From contig NC_035173.2 in the NCBI RefSeq assembly GCF_001659605.2, positions 10,745,065 through 10,809,064 of the forward strand: a DNA stretch of 64,000 bases, given 5' to 3'. The notes under the pieces were generated by a model that made no database searches, was not told the origin of the DNA, and saw only the letters and a program-made list of their open reading frames with translations. The stretch comes from Manihot esculenta (lineage: Eukaryota > Streptophyta > Magnoliopsida > Malpighiales > Euphorbiaceae). The position numbers were made by a program, and so were the translations under genes. Each line of letters starts with the position of its first letter. Position 1 is the stretch's first letter. This document shows, one piece after another, positions 1 to 12,600 of the stretch.

Positions 1-768
1 ATACAATTCGACATGCCTCTCATAATCACTCTCCCTTCCCTATATCTAGTTTCTTATGCTGCTGAAAATATGTGCTCTGGATTCTTCTCCAACAGAATTC
101 TGCTTTGTTGGCATTCTATGTTCTTTTTACCTAGAATATATCACCCATTTTCTCTTTCCTCTCCCCTTTGGCTCAGCTGGAGAATTGTGCGTCAGAATAT
201 GGGTCAAGTCATAGGAGCCAAATAAGAGAATTAGAGGGAGGGAAACGTTGCTAAAAGTAGAAGTTAGTTGTAGAAAGCAATTACTAGGATTCCTGCTGGA
301 GTACTGGTGCAAACTAGTGTATAGAAGAGCTGAGAGAAGCTGTGCTATCCATTCTGGATTAATAAAATTCGTGTTCTCTTTTTATGCTGTCTTTCCTCTC
401 AAATTTCTCTTTTGTTCTATCCTTTTCTTCCATTCTCTCTCCTTAATTCATATCTAGTCCCTGCAGTAACTGGATACTCGGTGTGTCTATCCTAACAGTC
501 TGGCAGTTGTATATTTTAATGGAATTAGGGGTATTAATGTCATTTTGGAAAGTCTACCCTGTCCTGTCCTGAATGCACCAAATGTGAGGCAATGCAAATA
601 TTTTATGGTCTTGTACTGTCTGAGTTCTAAATTGTCCTGTCCAGCAAACCAAATGCAGACCCAGCATAGTTAATTTCAGGAAACGATAATCACCTTGGGG
701 TTTTGGAAGCATATGGTTTTTGTTGTCTTTTTCATTTAGTATCTGAATCTGATGCTTGTGCATGACAG
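1..768 (+). other. Intron of the DEAH helicase gene (no exon seen)
   Basis: The helicase reading frame enters at 769 directly after an acceptor (tgcatgacag), so the sequence before it is intron of a gene that starts left of the window. I looked for the preceding helicase motifs (GKT and DEAH boxes) in all frames and saw none. Short open frames here have no recognisable content. Confidence 0.7.
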
Positions 769-3700
769 GATATAGCCCGTTTTCGACCAGAGTTAAAGTT
801 GCTTATTTCAAGTGCAACACTGGATGCTGCAAAATTTAGTGATTACTTTGATTCAGCTCCAATTTTTAAAATTCCTGGAAGGAGGTTTCCTGTTGAGATA
901 CACTATACAAAAGCACCAGAAGCTGATTACCTTGATGCTGCAATTGTAACTGTGCTTCAAATCCATGTGACTCAATCCCCTGGAGATATTTTAGTTTTCT
1001 TCACAGGTCAGGAGGAAATAGAGACAGCAGAGGAAATTTTGAAGCACAGGACCAGAGGTCTAGGGACAAAAATTGCAGAGCTCATTATCTGTCCTATATA
1101 TGCAAATTTACCAACAGAGCTTCAAGCTAAAATATTTGAACCTACACCTGAAGGGGCCCGGAAGGTTGTCCTTGCAACAAATATTGCTGAAACATCTTTA
1201 ACAATTGATGGGATCAAGTATGTCATCGATCCTGGCTTTTGCAAGATGAAATCATATAACCCTCGGACAGGGATGGAATCATTGCTTGTAACACCTATTT
1301 CAAAAGCTTCAGCCATGCAGCGTGCTGGTCGCTCTGGAAGAACAGGTCCAGGAAAGTGTTTTCGGTTGTACACGGCCTATAACTACAATCATGATTTGGA
1401 TGATAATACTGTACCAGAAATACAAAGGACAAATCTTGCTAATGTTGTGCTCTCTTTGAAGAGTCTTGGAATTCACGACTTATTAAATTTTGATTTTATG
1501 GACCCTCCACCTTCTGAGGCATTGCTAAAGGCCCTGGAACTCCTGTTTGCACTGAGTGCACTAAATAAACATGGTGAGCTGACTAAAGTTGGTCGCAGGA
1601 TGGCTGAGTTCCCACTTGATCCTATGCTGTCTAAAATGATTGTTGCTTCTGATAAGTACAAGTGTTCAGATGAGATAATCTCTATTGCTGCTATGCTTTC
1701 TATTGGAAATTCAATATTCTATCGTCCAAAGGACAAACAAGTACATGCAGACAATGCCAGATTGAACTTCCACACAGGAAATGTGGGAGACCATATAGCT
1801 CTTCTCAAGGTTTGTACATGTGGTAGATGATTTTAATGTTAAGAGCATTGGTGGTAATCTTATGCTTGGACGTCCTTTGTTGTGTTGATCTCTTTAGGTG
1901 TACAATTCTTGGAAGGAAACTAATTACTCTACACAATGGTGTTATGAAAATTATATTCAGGTATGGCCTAATATATTCAGATGCATTGTGATAGTTATTG
2001 TCATTCACCACTTATTTGTTGTAGTATGTTTTCTCATCCACATGTTATATATGTTAGAAGTCTCTGTTTGGGTGCCCCATAAGTATGATTCCAGAGGCTT
2101 GATATAACATACTTCCAATTTTCGGTTATGTCAATGAAACCCATAATTGGATATGGGTGTCCTAGTGGCTCCTTCTTCTATTTCTTGGTGGGACTGGGAA
2201 GACAATTAGAGTAGCAACTAGGGAGGAGAAAATAACTAAGAGGATAACTAATGCTGGAACAAAAAAATGGTGATTTGGAATGGAAAAAAGAGAATAATAT
2301 GACAGTAGAGGAGAGAGGAAAATAAATTGAAATTAGGGTAGAAGCAAAGAACATGAGAGAAACTAGAGCAAAGCAGGAAAAATATAGAAAAAAAGAGAGG
2401 AGAATCCGCTGTCAATTAATCTATGAATTCATATGCACTCTATCAAAGTGTAGCATGGTTATTCCTGGAAATCACTACAAAATAGAGGCAAAGTAAAATC
2501 CTAGAAATAAGGAGCTCCCTAATTAGCATCAGATACCTTAAATGGAAGATTCTGTAATTAATTTAACCATTAATGTTGTTTCAATGTACAATACTTGAAA
2601 ACAGCAGACTATTCATATCAAAATTGCTAGGAGAATAGAATAAGTTCCCTTTTTATTTTGGTTTCATAATTCCTGTAACTACAATGGTAAGTAAGAGTCA
2701 CAATCCTTTACTCTCACTCATGCACAAATTGATTAGAACAACAAAGAAAAATAACAAACATGAAGAAAACTACTTTTGTAAATTTTATTTTCAATGTTCA
2801 AAAATTCCGTGCTAATGTTAAGGAGCACTTTGTAAATACCTTATATTAATAAAATAACACCAATGCTAATAACTAATTTAAATACCAAAATTACCTTGAA
2901 TAACTAAAAAACACAAATTATTTCCTACATTTCTTTCTGAAGTAGATTTTTGTAAATTCTATAGCAGATGGTTCTGCATCACATGCATGCACACACCCAT
3001 CACCTCCTTGCCATATCTCTTATTCATAAATCTCATCAATTTGAACTTGTGAAGACTGAAGTCTAAATAAATGCTTAAAAAACTAGAGTATTGTTAAACA
3101 ATGTCTCTTGTTTCAACCTTCAAATGTCTGAAAAAGATGACTGTTGTGCTCATCTAGTTTTGTGTAAATTGCTTAGTTTGTGCAAGACATTTAGCTGCAT
3201 AAAGACTTTAGATTGTGTTTTAGAAGTGAACTCTGTAGTTGATGCTAAGGATATTTAGTTTATCTCGAGTGTGTTCAATGGTTTTCTCGCTGATTTATGG
3301 TCTCATAATGGAGTAGGCTGACTTTTACGTGTTAATTACTCATGTGAGGAAGTAAATCTTATGAATCTATGTGCATACTTTAATATTTTAAACTAGGATA
3401 AAACTAGCATGTTTCATCCTGGGTTTTGAATAGGCTTGTTATCAATATGTGATCCTTGTATTTTTGTAATCCACAATCTTACTCTTTAAGGTGAGGAGTA
3501 TGAAACGAGCAAGAGATATACGCGACCAGTTGGAGGGCCTTTTGGAAAGGGTAGAAATCGAGCTATCATCCAATCTCAATGATTTGGATGTCATAAAGAA
3601 ATCCATAACATCTGGTAAAATTTATTAGTGCCATCTGTTCCTAGTCATCTGTAAGCTAAAGTAATTTGTTTTGATGTTAGAGTATCAGATTTGATTTTTC

Positions 3701-5859
3701 TTCTTTCCAGGTTTTTTCCCTCATTCTGCAAGGCTGCAGAAGAACGGGTCATACAGAACAGTGAAACATCCTCAGACTGTTCACATACACCCTAGCTCAG
3801 GGTTGGCACAGGTAAAGCTTTGTACACTCTTAATTAATTTTACGGTGAGCTTGGTGGGTTAAATTAATTGCTTCAGACCTTTCAGGAAGTTTTGTGTTTT
3901 GTAATAATGTGTACCTGTATGCCTTATGATTTCTTCGCTTGTGATTTTCCTTTGCTCATGTGGAAAGATCACCAATGATATCTTTTCTTTTCTCTTTTTC
4001 TATGGAGTTGGGTCAGTGCAGGAGTTTTTTTTTTTTTTTTTTTGGGTGGGGAATACTTGTTCACCAATCTATGGGAAGGGTGTAAGCTGCATATAGGAAA
4101 GAAATTGCTTTATTTAAAGTTCACTCATTAGCTAGGCATATTGGTTGATATTGTATGGATTGATGGCTATAACACACTTTAATTCAATCGAAACACTGGA
4201 GTCTGGATAAAAGGCATTATTAGTTAAATTAAAATCTTCAATGATTTTATGTATATTGACCTTGGAAGGCATGCAAATATGTGAATAAACATGTTGGAAT
4301 TGGGTTAACTATACTGAAAACAGCTAAACAGCATTATTAAATGATTTGAATATTGTGTTAAGAAATGCACCTGGTGAGATTGCAAAATTGGGATCATGTC
4401 CTCTGCTCTATTTGTTTACTTCAGGTGCTCCCAAGATGGGTCATATACCATGAGTTGGTTCTTACTACTAAGGAGTACATGAGGCAGGCAAGTGCTATAT
4501 GATACAATTCAGATGTTTTTCTCTTCTTTAGCGGATCCATTTGGCATATCTTTGATGTCATAGCTTAACTGGGGAAGATGAATTTGCAGGTAACTGAGCT
4601 AAAGCCAGAGTGGCTGGTAGAAATAGCCCCCCACTATTACCAGCTGAAGGATGTTGAAGATCGTAATCTCTCTTTCTCTCTCTCTCCCGTTGTGTCTCTA
4701 TGTATATTGTCTTTCTCTATCTCTCCATAGCTCTTTCTGAGCTATATCGGTTTTAAAGACCAGAGTCATCATTGACTCGGTTATCTCTCCTTTTGTTGAT
4801 GACATATGAGGGTTGGTGGAATAACTAGAGATAAATAGATAGATCTAGAAGAGTTGAAAGAGAAGAAAACAAACGAGAATACTTTTATTTTGTGTATGCA
4901 TGTGATTTGTTGTCTGAAGCATGGTTTTAAATCGCGGTCGCCGGTAACAGAAACAAGCTTGTAACAGTCATAACATAACGGCAGTTCAAATTTTTTGGAA
5001 AATTTACTGAGTTCATGAAACTAAAAGATATTTGAAAATATAATCAAAATTAAGTTATACAACTTAATAATAAATAAAAATATATTAGATAAACACAGAA
5101 TTAAGTTATACAACTTAACAATAAAATGTAAGTATATCAAATAATAAGTACAAATATATCAAATAAGTACTTAAAAAGTAGTGAAGTTTGGGAGAAATTT
5201 GAGAGAGTTGAGAAGTTGATTGATATCAGTAAATATAGGCTGCTGTGAAAGAACTTGAGAGAAATATGAATGTTTTTTAAGTTTTTTACTTTGGAATATG
5301 AATATGAATGAAGGTTGTTGTGGAAGAACCCTTCAATAATTCATATTCATGTGACTAAGGCTGCTGGTGAAGGAAAAAAAAAGCTAATCTGAAGATTCCT
5401 GCTGTGAAAAAAAAAAAAGTAATGGCCGTTGCAGCAATAAAATTTTATGGCAGTTATTTCAAGGCCTTAATGGCCACGGGCCCCTTAAGTGCATTTTTGT
5501 TTGTCATATTATTTAGAGGCTTTTGATTATGTAGCTCGGATGATGGTTTATACAGTATCAAAGATGGTGCCACCTTAAGAATTCCCCATAATTAAATTTT
5601 AGTAGACTCTGCAGGAAAGAAAATTTCATTGGATTAGATGTTAAATTTGGTTTCAGTTTACTGTGTATCGTTGCTTCATCCTCATGGTGGTTTAGTGCAT
5701 TGAGCAATCATATTACTGCTTATTTCCTTGGATGATGGAAGTTGTGTGTAGTTTTAGGTTTTGATTGTATAGAAAATGCAAATTTAAATCTAATTTTGTT
5801 GTATGAATGTGACAGCGGGATCAAAGAAAATGCCAAGAGGTGAAGGACGTGCATCATAG
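769..5859 (+). CDS. Pre-mRNA-splicing DEAH-box ATP-dependent RNA helicase, PRP2/DHX16 type (3' part)
   Basis: Seven exons can be joined in frame: 769-1809, 1898-1960, 3491-3614, 3711-3811, 4425-4487, 4590-4662, 5816-5859 (stop TAG). They give the last 502 residues; plant PRP2-type proteins are about 1,040 aa, so the N-terminal half lies outside. Visible helicase motifs: SSAT (motif III) near residue 14, [12 protein letters not shown] (IV) near 75, [13 protein letters not shown] (V) near 136, [12 protein letters not shown] (VI) near 183. The winged-helix/ratchet and OB-fold region follows, with the C-terminus [13 protein letters not shown] then [13 protein letters not shown]. By family knowledge it remodels the activated spliceosome in the nucleus before the first catalytic step; Arabidopsis relatives are ESP3/DEAH1 and MEE29. 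The intron after 4487 starts GCAAGT, a GC-AG intron. The final 1.15-kb intron carries repeat-derived sequence. Paralogue assignment within PRP2/PRP22/PRP16 rests on the C-terminal tail. Confidence 0.93.
4920..5510. repeat. Probable decayed transposon in the last helicase intron
   Basis: GC-richer ends (tttaaatcgcggtcgccgg on the left, ttaatggccacgggcccctt on the right) enclose an AT-rich core. The core contains two copies of an aattaagttatacaacttaa-like block about 51 bp apart. Ends like the left one recur in dispersed plant repeats with taacgg/ccgtta motifs. No clear target duplication was found, so class and limits are uncertain. Confidence 0.3.
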
Positions 5860-7424
5860 CTTGGGTTGATTAGAGGCACTTGCAAGTTTATTATAGAAGA
5901 CTAACTACAAAATTTTGTAAATTTAGGTAGCAAGTAGATATTAACAAATCCAGTCTCCAGACGTGTTTGTAAATTTATGTTGGTGATTACACTTCGAATT
6001 TTTCTTGCACTCCAACAGTGTATTCCTTTTTGTTTGTATTGGTCTGAGATTTAATTGGAAAATCCCCTTGAGATTATCTGTATTTGGCTTGCTTGTTGCT
6101 TTTTCTGGCCTCCTGGGGGCTGGTGGTATGCAAGTAATATGGTTTTCTCTTCTGTCTCAAAGACCATTTGGCTCTGGATGAGAAATGGGATTCAGCAATT
6201 CAGCTCCCTTGAATAATTTGGATAACTTCTCTCAATGTTTCCTTCGCTTGAGGAGCATACCTTGCTAAATTTCTTTGAAGGTGGTTGTTTTGACTTTATT
6301 TACCAGATTAAGAAGGCCGAGGTATTTGTCTTGTCCTGCTAAGCTATGCCAGGTATTGAACCAGGTTGGTTCCTCAACCTTTGAGGTTCATTTGTTGACC
6401 AATTGAGTTTCCTTTTTGGAGACGTACTTGGAGCTTGTTGCGTTAGTTGTATCTTATCTAGAACGTCTGTTGTCATAAAATAATATTCTGGTTATGTTCA
6501 GAATTTGTGGAAATCATGTTGAACAATTAAATTTAATTTATAATTGCTAAGAGCTGCTACATAAATACCTGGCTGGAAATCAAGCTAAATCAACGCGCAA
6601 GCTTAAACGTTTTTTATATATATATGTACATCTTACTGGCATTATATATATATATGTATATATATATATTAATGGACAATTCGTTTTCCTTAAGAATGTT
6701 CGGAGTTAGGAACGGAAGTCTTCTTGAACCACAGCTGTTAAGATTATAGGATTGAACGGTTCGAGTACAGTAATAGAAGGTACAGTCTCATCCCTGATCT
6801 CTGAACTTGACCTCAAAGTATTAAGAGTGAAATCCCTTGCGGCTTTAGAGATACTTTGCACAGAGAACAAAAGAACAAATGCATGTTCCTTCGCCAGCTC
6901 CAGTGCTACCACCAGTAGCTCCTTGCATGATCTCTAAGCAATTATAATGGCGCTCATAACAGGCCAGGAGCTTTTTATTTAGGTAAAGATCAGTGTTATC
7001 AAAGCGAGATGTGACATAAGGTAACAGTCTCCTATTGCTTTATGTAACAGAGTCTCCAGCGATAGACAAGAGGTAAAATAACAAATTTTAAATTTACATG
7101 TATATATACCTATAATGTATTATCAGTTTTAATTTATATATTTTAATTTAATCGAATATTAATTTTTTTAGTTAAATTAAAATATGTAAAATACATTTGG
7201 TGATAACTTATATTTTATAGTAATGTGTAGAATAAGTAATATTAATATCTTAATATATAAAAATAAGATTAATATATATATAGGTAAAAATAATTGTTAT
7301 TATAATTTAATAATAAATAACTAAATAAATACATACTTGATGTATCAATAATTGAGCAACAATAAATGTAATAACTAATTAAATAATAATATTAACTAAT
7401 AACAAAATAATATGCAAATTTCTA

Positions 7425-7485
<61 letters not shown>

Positions 7486-8066
7486 TATAATTCTAATGTA
7501 GAACAATAGTATAATATATATAATAAAAAATAAAATAATAATAAATAAATATAATTAAAGAAATTAATATTAATTTTGTGCAAATAAACTTTATTTATAA
7601 ATAAAAAATATTATTTATTAATATTACTAGTACTAATATTAATATTCTATTAATACCAAGAAAAAAAATAAAAAAAAATGAAGAAAAAAATAGATTATCA
7701 TGACTTTTCTTCTTTCAAGAAAAAAAAAACTTCTAAATATAATTAAAAGTAAAAGCATTTTTAACTAAAAAAATTTATAATTTAATTTTTTAATATTATT
7801 TATAAATCAATTTTACAAATTTTTTAAAATTAATTAAATTATTTTTACCCTTTGATTTGATTAACAAAAAAATCTTACATTCACTTTTCATTATTTCTAC
7901 TTTTAAAAATCTATGAAAAATCTAAAGTACTCTTGTTATTTAACTAATTTTATCTTTTCTGTCTTCGTTTAAAATTTTTTCTTAACTCAAATTAGATAAG
8001 GAAACTGTGATTTCTAACTTCTGTTTTTGGCTCAATCGAAGACAAATTCCATCCAAAAATTCTGTC
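5860..8066. other. Helicase 3' UTR and AT-rich intergenic spacer
   Basis: The helicase 3' UTR starts at 5860; its poly(A) site cannot be fixed by eye. From about 6600 the sequence is AT-rich with interrupted TA runs (6612-6670). Around 6706-6937 both strands are open for about 65 codons, but neither translation resembles a known protein. After 7080 the sequence is almost pure A/T. Confidence 0.5.
7425..7480. repeat. (AAT)n microsatellite
   Basis: About 18 consecutive AAT units without interruption, set in AT-rich spacer DNA. Trinucleotide AAT arrays are common and often polymorphic in plants. Confidence 0.95.
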
Positions 8067-8074
8067 CATTTATA

Positions 8075-8782
8075 GGGTTGTAATCGAATCAAGTCCAACT
8101 GAACTTTAATAAATTCAGACTCAATTAGAAAATAAATTTAAAAGTTTGAATTTGAACTCGAACTCTACTCGAATTTCATTTATAAGTTCGACTCGAACTT
8201 TATTTATAGATTCGAACTCGATTCATAAAATAAATATTAAAGTTGAATTCGGTTCAAACTCGATTTGTAATAAGTTCGTTTATCACATTGACTAGCCAAC
8301 TTAAACTCTATTAAAAAACTCAAATTTAAAATTATTTAGACTCAAATTTGAATTCAATTATATTATAAATAAGCTAAATATAATTTAAATTTATTTAAAT
8401 TAAAAATAAAATTTAAATTATAATGTCATTAAAAAACTTTTAAATTAAATTTTTTTATTTAATTGAAATCTCTCAAATTTAAAACTAATAGAAAAAAGTC
8501 ACAATCCTCTATATTTCTTACTTTTGATGAACTTATTCGCGGGCTAGTCATAAACTTATTTGCGAGCCTGTTTGCGAACTTAAAAACGAACCGAACTCGC
8601 GAGTCTAAATGAGCCAAATACTGTTAAGTTCAAATTCGACTCATTTATTAAATGAGCTTAAAAAGTAAGCTCGAGTTCGGCTCGTTTAAAAAACGAGCCG
8701 AGTCCGATCGAGTTTTTATCAAGATCAATATCGAATAGTTCATGAACAGTTTAATTCGTTTACACTCGTTTACACTGCTACC
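8075..8782. mobile_element. hAT-like non-autonomous element (candidate)
   Basis: A block dense in ttcgaactcga-type motifs on both strands begins gggttgtaatcg. It ends cactcgtttacactgctacc, whose reverse complement (ggtagcagtgtaaacgag) roughly mirrors the start. It is flanked by catttata (8067-8074) and catttact (8083-8090), an 8-bp duplication matching at 6 positions, as expected of an old hAT insertion. There is no coding capacity. Confidence 0.45.
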
Positions 8783-9435
8783 CATTTACTATGTACAGTA
8801 AATCAAAATCCCTATATAATTAGCACTTTGTGGATTTTTTTTTTTTCATCTATATGGATTTTATCAATGGTTTTGTACATTTTTAAAAATCTTTTATATT
8901 CTTCCTTGTGTTCCAATTTGTTTGTCTCAAATATAAACTCAAATCAACATAAATAATAGAAGAAATCAGTGAAGAAGAGAGCATGAACTCTTCCAAGTAA
9001 AGAAAATGTTAGTTAGAGTTAAAAATACATTTAAAAAATAGTTTCTGCATATTAATTTAATATAGTTTATGATCTTCACTATTCTCACCTCTCTAGCTTT
9101 GCCTTTACATTTACTGGTCTTTTTCAATTCACCCTTTGACGACTAATCACTCAACCATATCATCCATTCTCTCCTAAAACATCTTTTCTTCTTTTCTTTT
9201 CCATCTGCTACTGGATAAGCTTGGTGCTTGCTAGTTTTGTAATTTCAAGCATTCCTCTCAACGTTACGCAAAAGTAAAGAAATCCAAATTCCAATACATC
9301 TTCACTCTTTCACTTCTAAACCAAGAAACTAGTCTAACACAAACATAAAAGAACAGCAACCTTCCATCAACCTCGTAGACCAAGAAAATTATATTCTCTT
9401 TCGAGCTTTTCATTCTCCTATGGCATACATTACCC
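8783..9435. other. AT-rich spacer, nothing recognised
   Basis: No open frame with recognisable content, no repeat edges and no RNA gene were seen. Confidence 0.5.
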
Positions 9436-9444
9436 TGATTTTTG

Positions 9445-9688
9445 GGGCTTTTTGCTTTTTCAAGTTAAAAAAAAAAAAAATTTCTCAAATCCTGGTCCGG
9501 CAAAAACTATTTTCCAGATCAGGGTAAATAAAACTATTTTCCGGATCAGGGTAAATTTTGACTCTACAGCCCACCGCACTTTTGAAGTGCGGTAGAGTCA
9601 AAAATTACCCTGATCCGCGAAATAGTTTTTGCCGGACCAAGATTTGAGAATTTTTTTTTTTTTTTAACTTGAAAAAAGCAAAAAGCCC
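9445..9688. mobile_element. Foldback MITE of Mutator (MULE) type with 9-bp target duplication
   Basis: The 244-bp element is nearly one continuous inverted repeat. It starts gggctttttgctttttcaag and ends with the reverse complement (cttgaaaaaagcaaaaagccc). The centre is a short hairpin, gactctac...accgcactt/ttg/aagtgcggtagagtc. The left arm also holds a local duplication of ctattttcc(a/g)gatcagggtaaa. TGATTTTTG at 9436-9444 is repeated exactly at 9689-9697. A 9-bp duplication with long terminal inverted repeats is the signature of Mutator-like transposition. No ORF. Confidence 0.85.
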
Positions 9689-9697
9689 TGATTTTTG

Positions 9698-12600
9698 CTA
9701 GTCGATGCCCTCGGTTACTTGTCGGTGCCATGCCCCAGCTTTTTTCCACCCTCACCTCTGGGGCTTGGAGAGCTCGTCATTATTAAAGCAACTTGTAGGG
9801 AAACCGTCTTTGCTATTGCCTCAGTTCGGAGAAAAAGTTGTGAGAGAAGAAATAATGTGGTGGGTGTCAGGGATTCTATCAAAAGATGAAAAGGGAGGGT
9901 AATTTTGGATTTTAAAAATTCTCTCTCCTGTAACTAAGATTTTAATGGCAAAAAAAGGTTGAAGATGGATGAAATGAGATTTTCGTCAAGAAAAATAAAC
10001 AATTTTGTCTCATCGGCAGCCCTAAAAGGAAGTCAGGCCGCTACTTGACCAATTCCACCGCGTCCCGTCATTAGAGGACCTACGAGTGTGCCACATGCAC
10101 CGTTCCCATTTTTGCCACTCTCACTCGCTGGTAGTTGTAAGTGGAGAAGCGCATGTTGCCCATAATGTCCCTGCCTTTCATTGCCTTGGGGAGGAGAATA
10201 TTAACAGTCGTTGGTTTTCAAACCTTTGGATAGGACTTTGAACTTCTATGCCTTTGATATGGTACTGTATCTTTTTCAAATTTCTATTTCTGAGATTCCT
10301 ATTTCTAGAATACTCTTTTGGTTTAGATACCTAATTATGCTCTTAGGTGCTTGCTTTGTTTGACTTTAGAATATACTACAGTATTATTTTTTGTGCGAAT
10401 TTTTATGAATTGATTTATTATAAATGGAGGGTAGCAAAACTATGATCGATGATGTAATTCTAGTGATAACAAACATTATGGAACATAAAGTTAATAGTTC
10501 TAATATTTGAAATGGAGTAAGATTATTCGTGTATATTTGCAAAGCATTAATATGGATGAGCATCCAAGGATTCTCCTACTGATGAAACCAGGCAAATTTG
10601 ATTGAAAGACAACACTCAATTTTTTGTGAGATAATTAGTGTAATTAATCACTGTTAATTTATTAAAAAATTAATTATTATCTAGATTTTTTATATTTTAA
10701 TAATAAAAATATTTTTCGTATTTTTAAGATATATAAGTGTTTTATTTAACGGAGAAATAAAAATGGTTATAATAAATTTCTTTATAAGTCTTCCTTCAAA
10801 ATTTGTCACCCTTAAATCTCAAATTTTTTCTGTTTTTAAAATTTCACATTTAAATGATATCTTTACTAATTGTTGTCTATAGAAAATTTTTAAATCTCTC
10901 CACACAATACTAGTTCACTTATCAGATGTAATACTAGTAGCAAACAGGGTAACAGAGAAGAGACGAAAATAATAGAAATTATAATGATAGCAGAAGTTAT
11001 CAATATAATAGGGAAACAATTCTCACTTATTAATTAAATAAAATTATTAGCTACTAGTGTCGTGAACCTGGATATAGTAAAAAAATGTGACTAAAATTTT
11101 AAAATAAGAATCAACACTCTCAAATAGTACATATGGCAATTGAGACTCCTCCAATCAACTCGTCTTCTAATAGGGATGATATTCTGATATCTGTTAATAA
11201 GTATGTATAATTTTTTCAATATTATACATATATAAAATCTACCGTTAGGTAATTTCACCACATGTCTTCCATCTTCATTTTCTAATTGATTATTAATTTT
11301 AATGCTACTAAACATATATTAGAAAATTTTAATCGTTTGTATAACTTCTAATCTCATACACCATCTTATGTCACTTAGTTGATATCTCAAAATAAATTAT
11401 TAATAAAGGATGTGAGTCAGAATCTATCTATATTTTTTATTAACACATACCAAAATCTCTTATATATTCCGGTAATTTAACTTTTGACACGCATTCATTG
11501 TTGGTTAAGGTATCCCTCTCCTTTTGCTTTAAAAAAAATCATATCTATAATTTTAACTTTTATCTATTTTAAGTTGTAAGTTGTATAAATCGTCAAACAT
11601 CATCATCTACCTACAACATCTCAAGTCAATAAATAAACTTTATTTTCTTTTAAACTAATTTATTTAGAGTCTTTATTGTATTGTGTTTAAGTATGATTTT
11701 AAATACTGTATTATTTTTATTGATTATTTTTCTTGAATTATATGATTATTTTTAATAAAAAATTATTTTAAATTATTTTTTATTTTTATGACTTTTGCAT
11801 TAAAATTTAAACTTAACTCAATATTTGTACTTGAAAGTTGCAAAGTGATAATGTGAAAATTTTTAGGATTCCGTCATGTAATAAAACGTAACAATCTTTC
11901 TTTTTTGGTATAATATATATTAATAAATATTCAAACTGTTAAAAGTTTTAAAATTTTTTAATGTTATTTTCCTTTAAAAAAAGAAAGTAAATCAAAATAG
12001 TAAAATAATATAGTCAATTAAATTAATTATCATATAGTTTTAGTCAATTAAAATACAAATCAATCTGTTATCGTTTTTTATTTTTAAAAGCAAAATTACT
12101 GATTATATTAATAAAATTTTATGAAATAAAAAAAGATATCATCCCAAATAGAGAGACGATTATTTCTGATGGATTCTCTAAATAAAGTATAAGCAGTTAG
12201 AGTAGTATTACGACGAACCCATCTAGCAGAAATATCAGTTCTAGAGTCTAACAAAGATTCACAATCATTCAAAATTAAATCCCTATATAAGATAATTTAT
12301 CAAAAATATTCCTCAAGTACTGTTTAAACCCCTGCATAAGATAATTTGACAAAGATACTCTTTTTTTCTTTCTCATTTCTCGAGCATAAATTATTAAAAT
12401 CTCCCGAACAAAGTCACGGAAGAGAGTTTCTACGAGATAAAGTTCGAATAAGATTTCAAAACTGAAGTTGTCGTTGCGATTCCGGAAACCCATAATAACT
12501 AGTAAACCTCTATTGAACATTATCTTCTGAAACAATCGAACTAATAAAATTTGAAGAAAAGTCAACTATAAAAACAGATTCATGACTCTTCCACATTAAT

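Noticed and set aside
1805..2107. Short ORFs at the end of the main helicase exon
   Set aside because: The plus-strand one is only the 21-residue exon 1898-1960 read on into the following intron. The minus-strand one is a shadow.
6706..6937. Overlapping open frames of 61-68 codons on both strands downstream of the helicase
   Set aside because: Neither strand gives a recognisable protein or splice partners. Kept only as a note in the spacer entry.
12275..12565. 96-codon minus-strand ORF
   Set aside because: No domain or known similarity. It lies in AT-rich debris next to a LINE remnant, with no promoter or exon partners.
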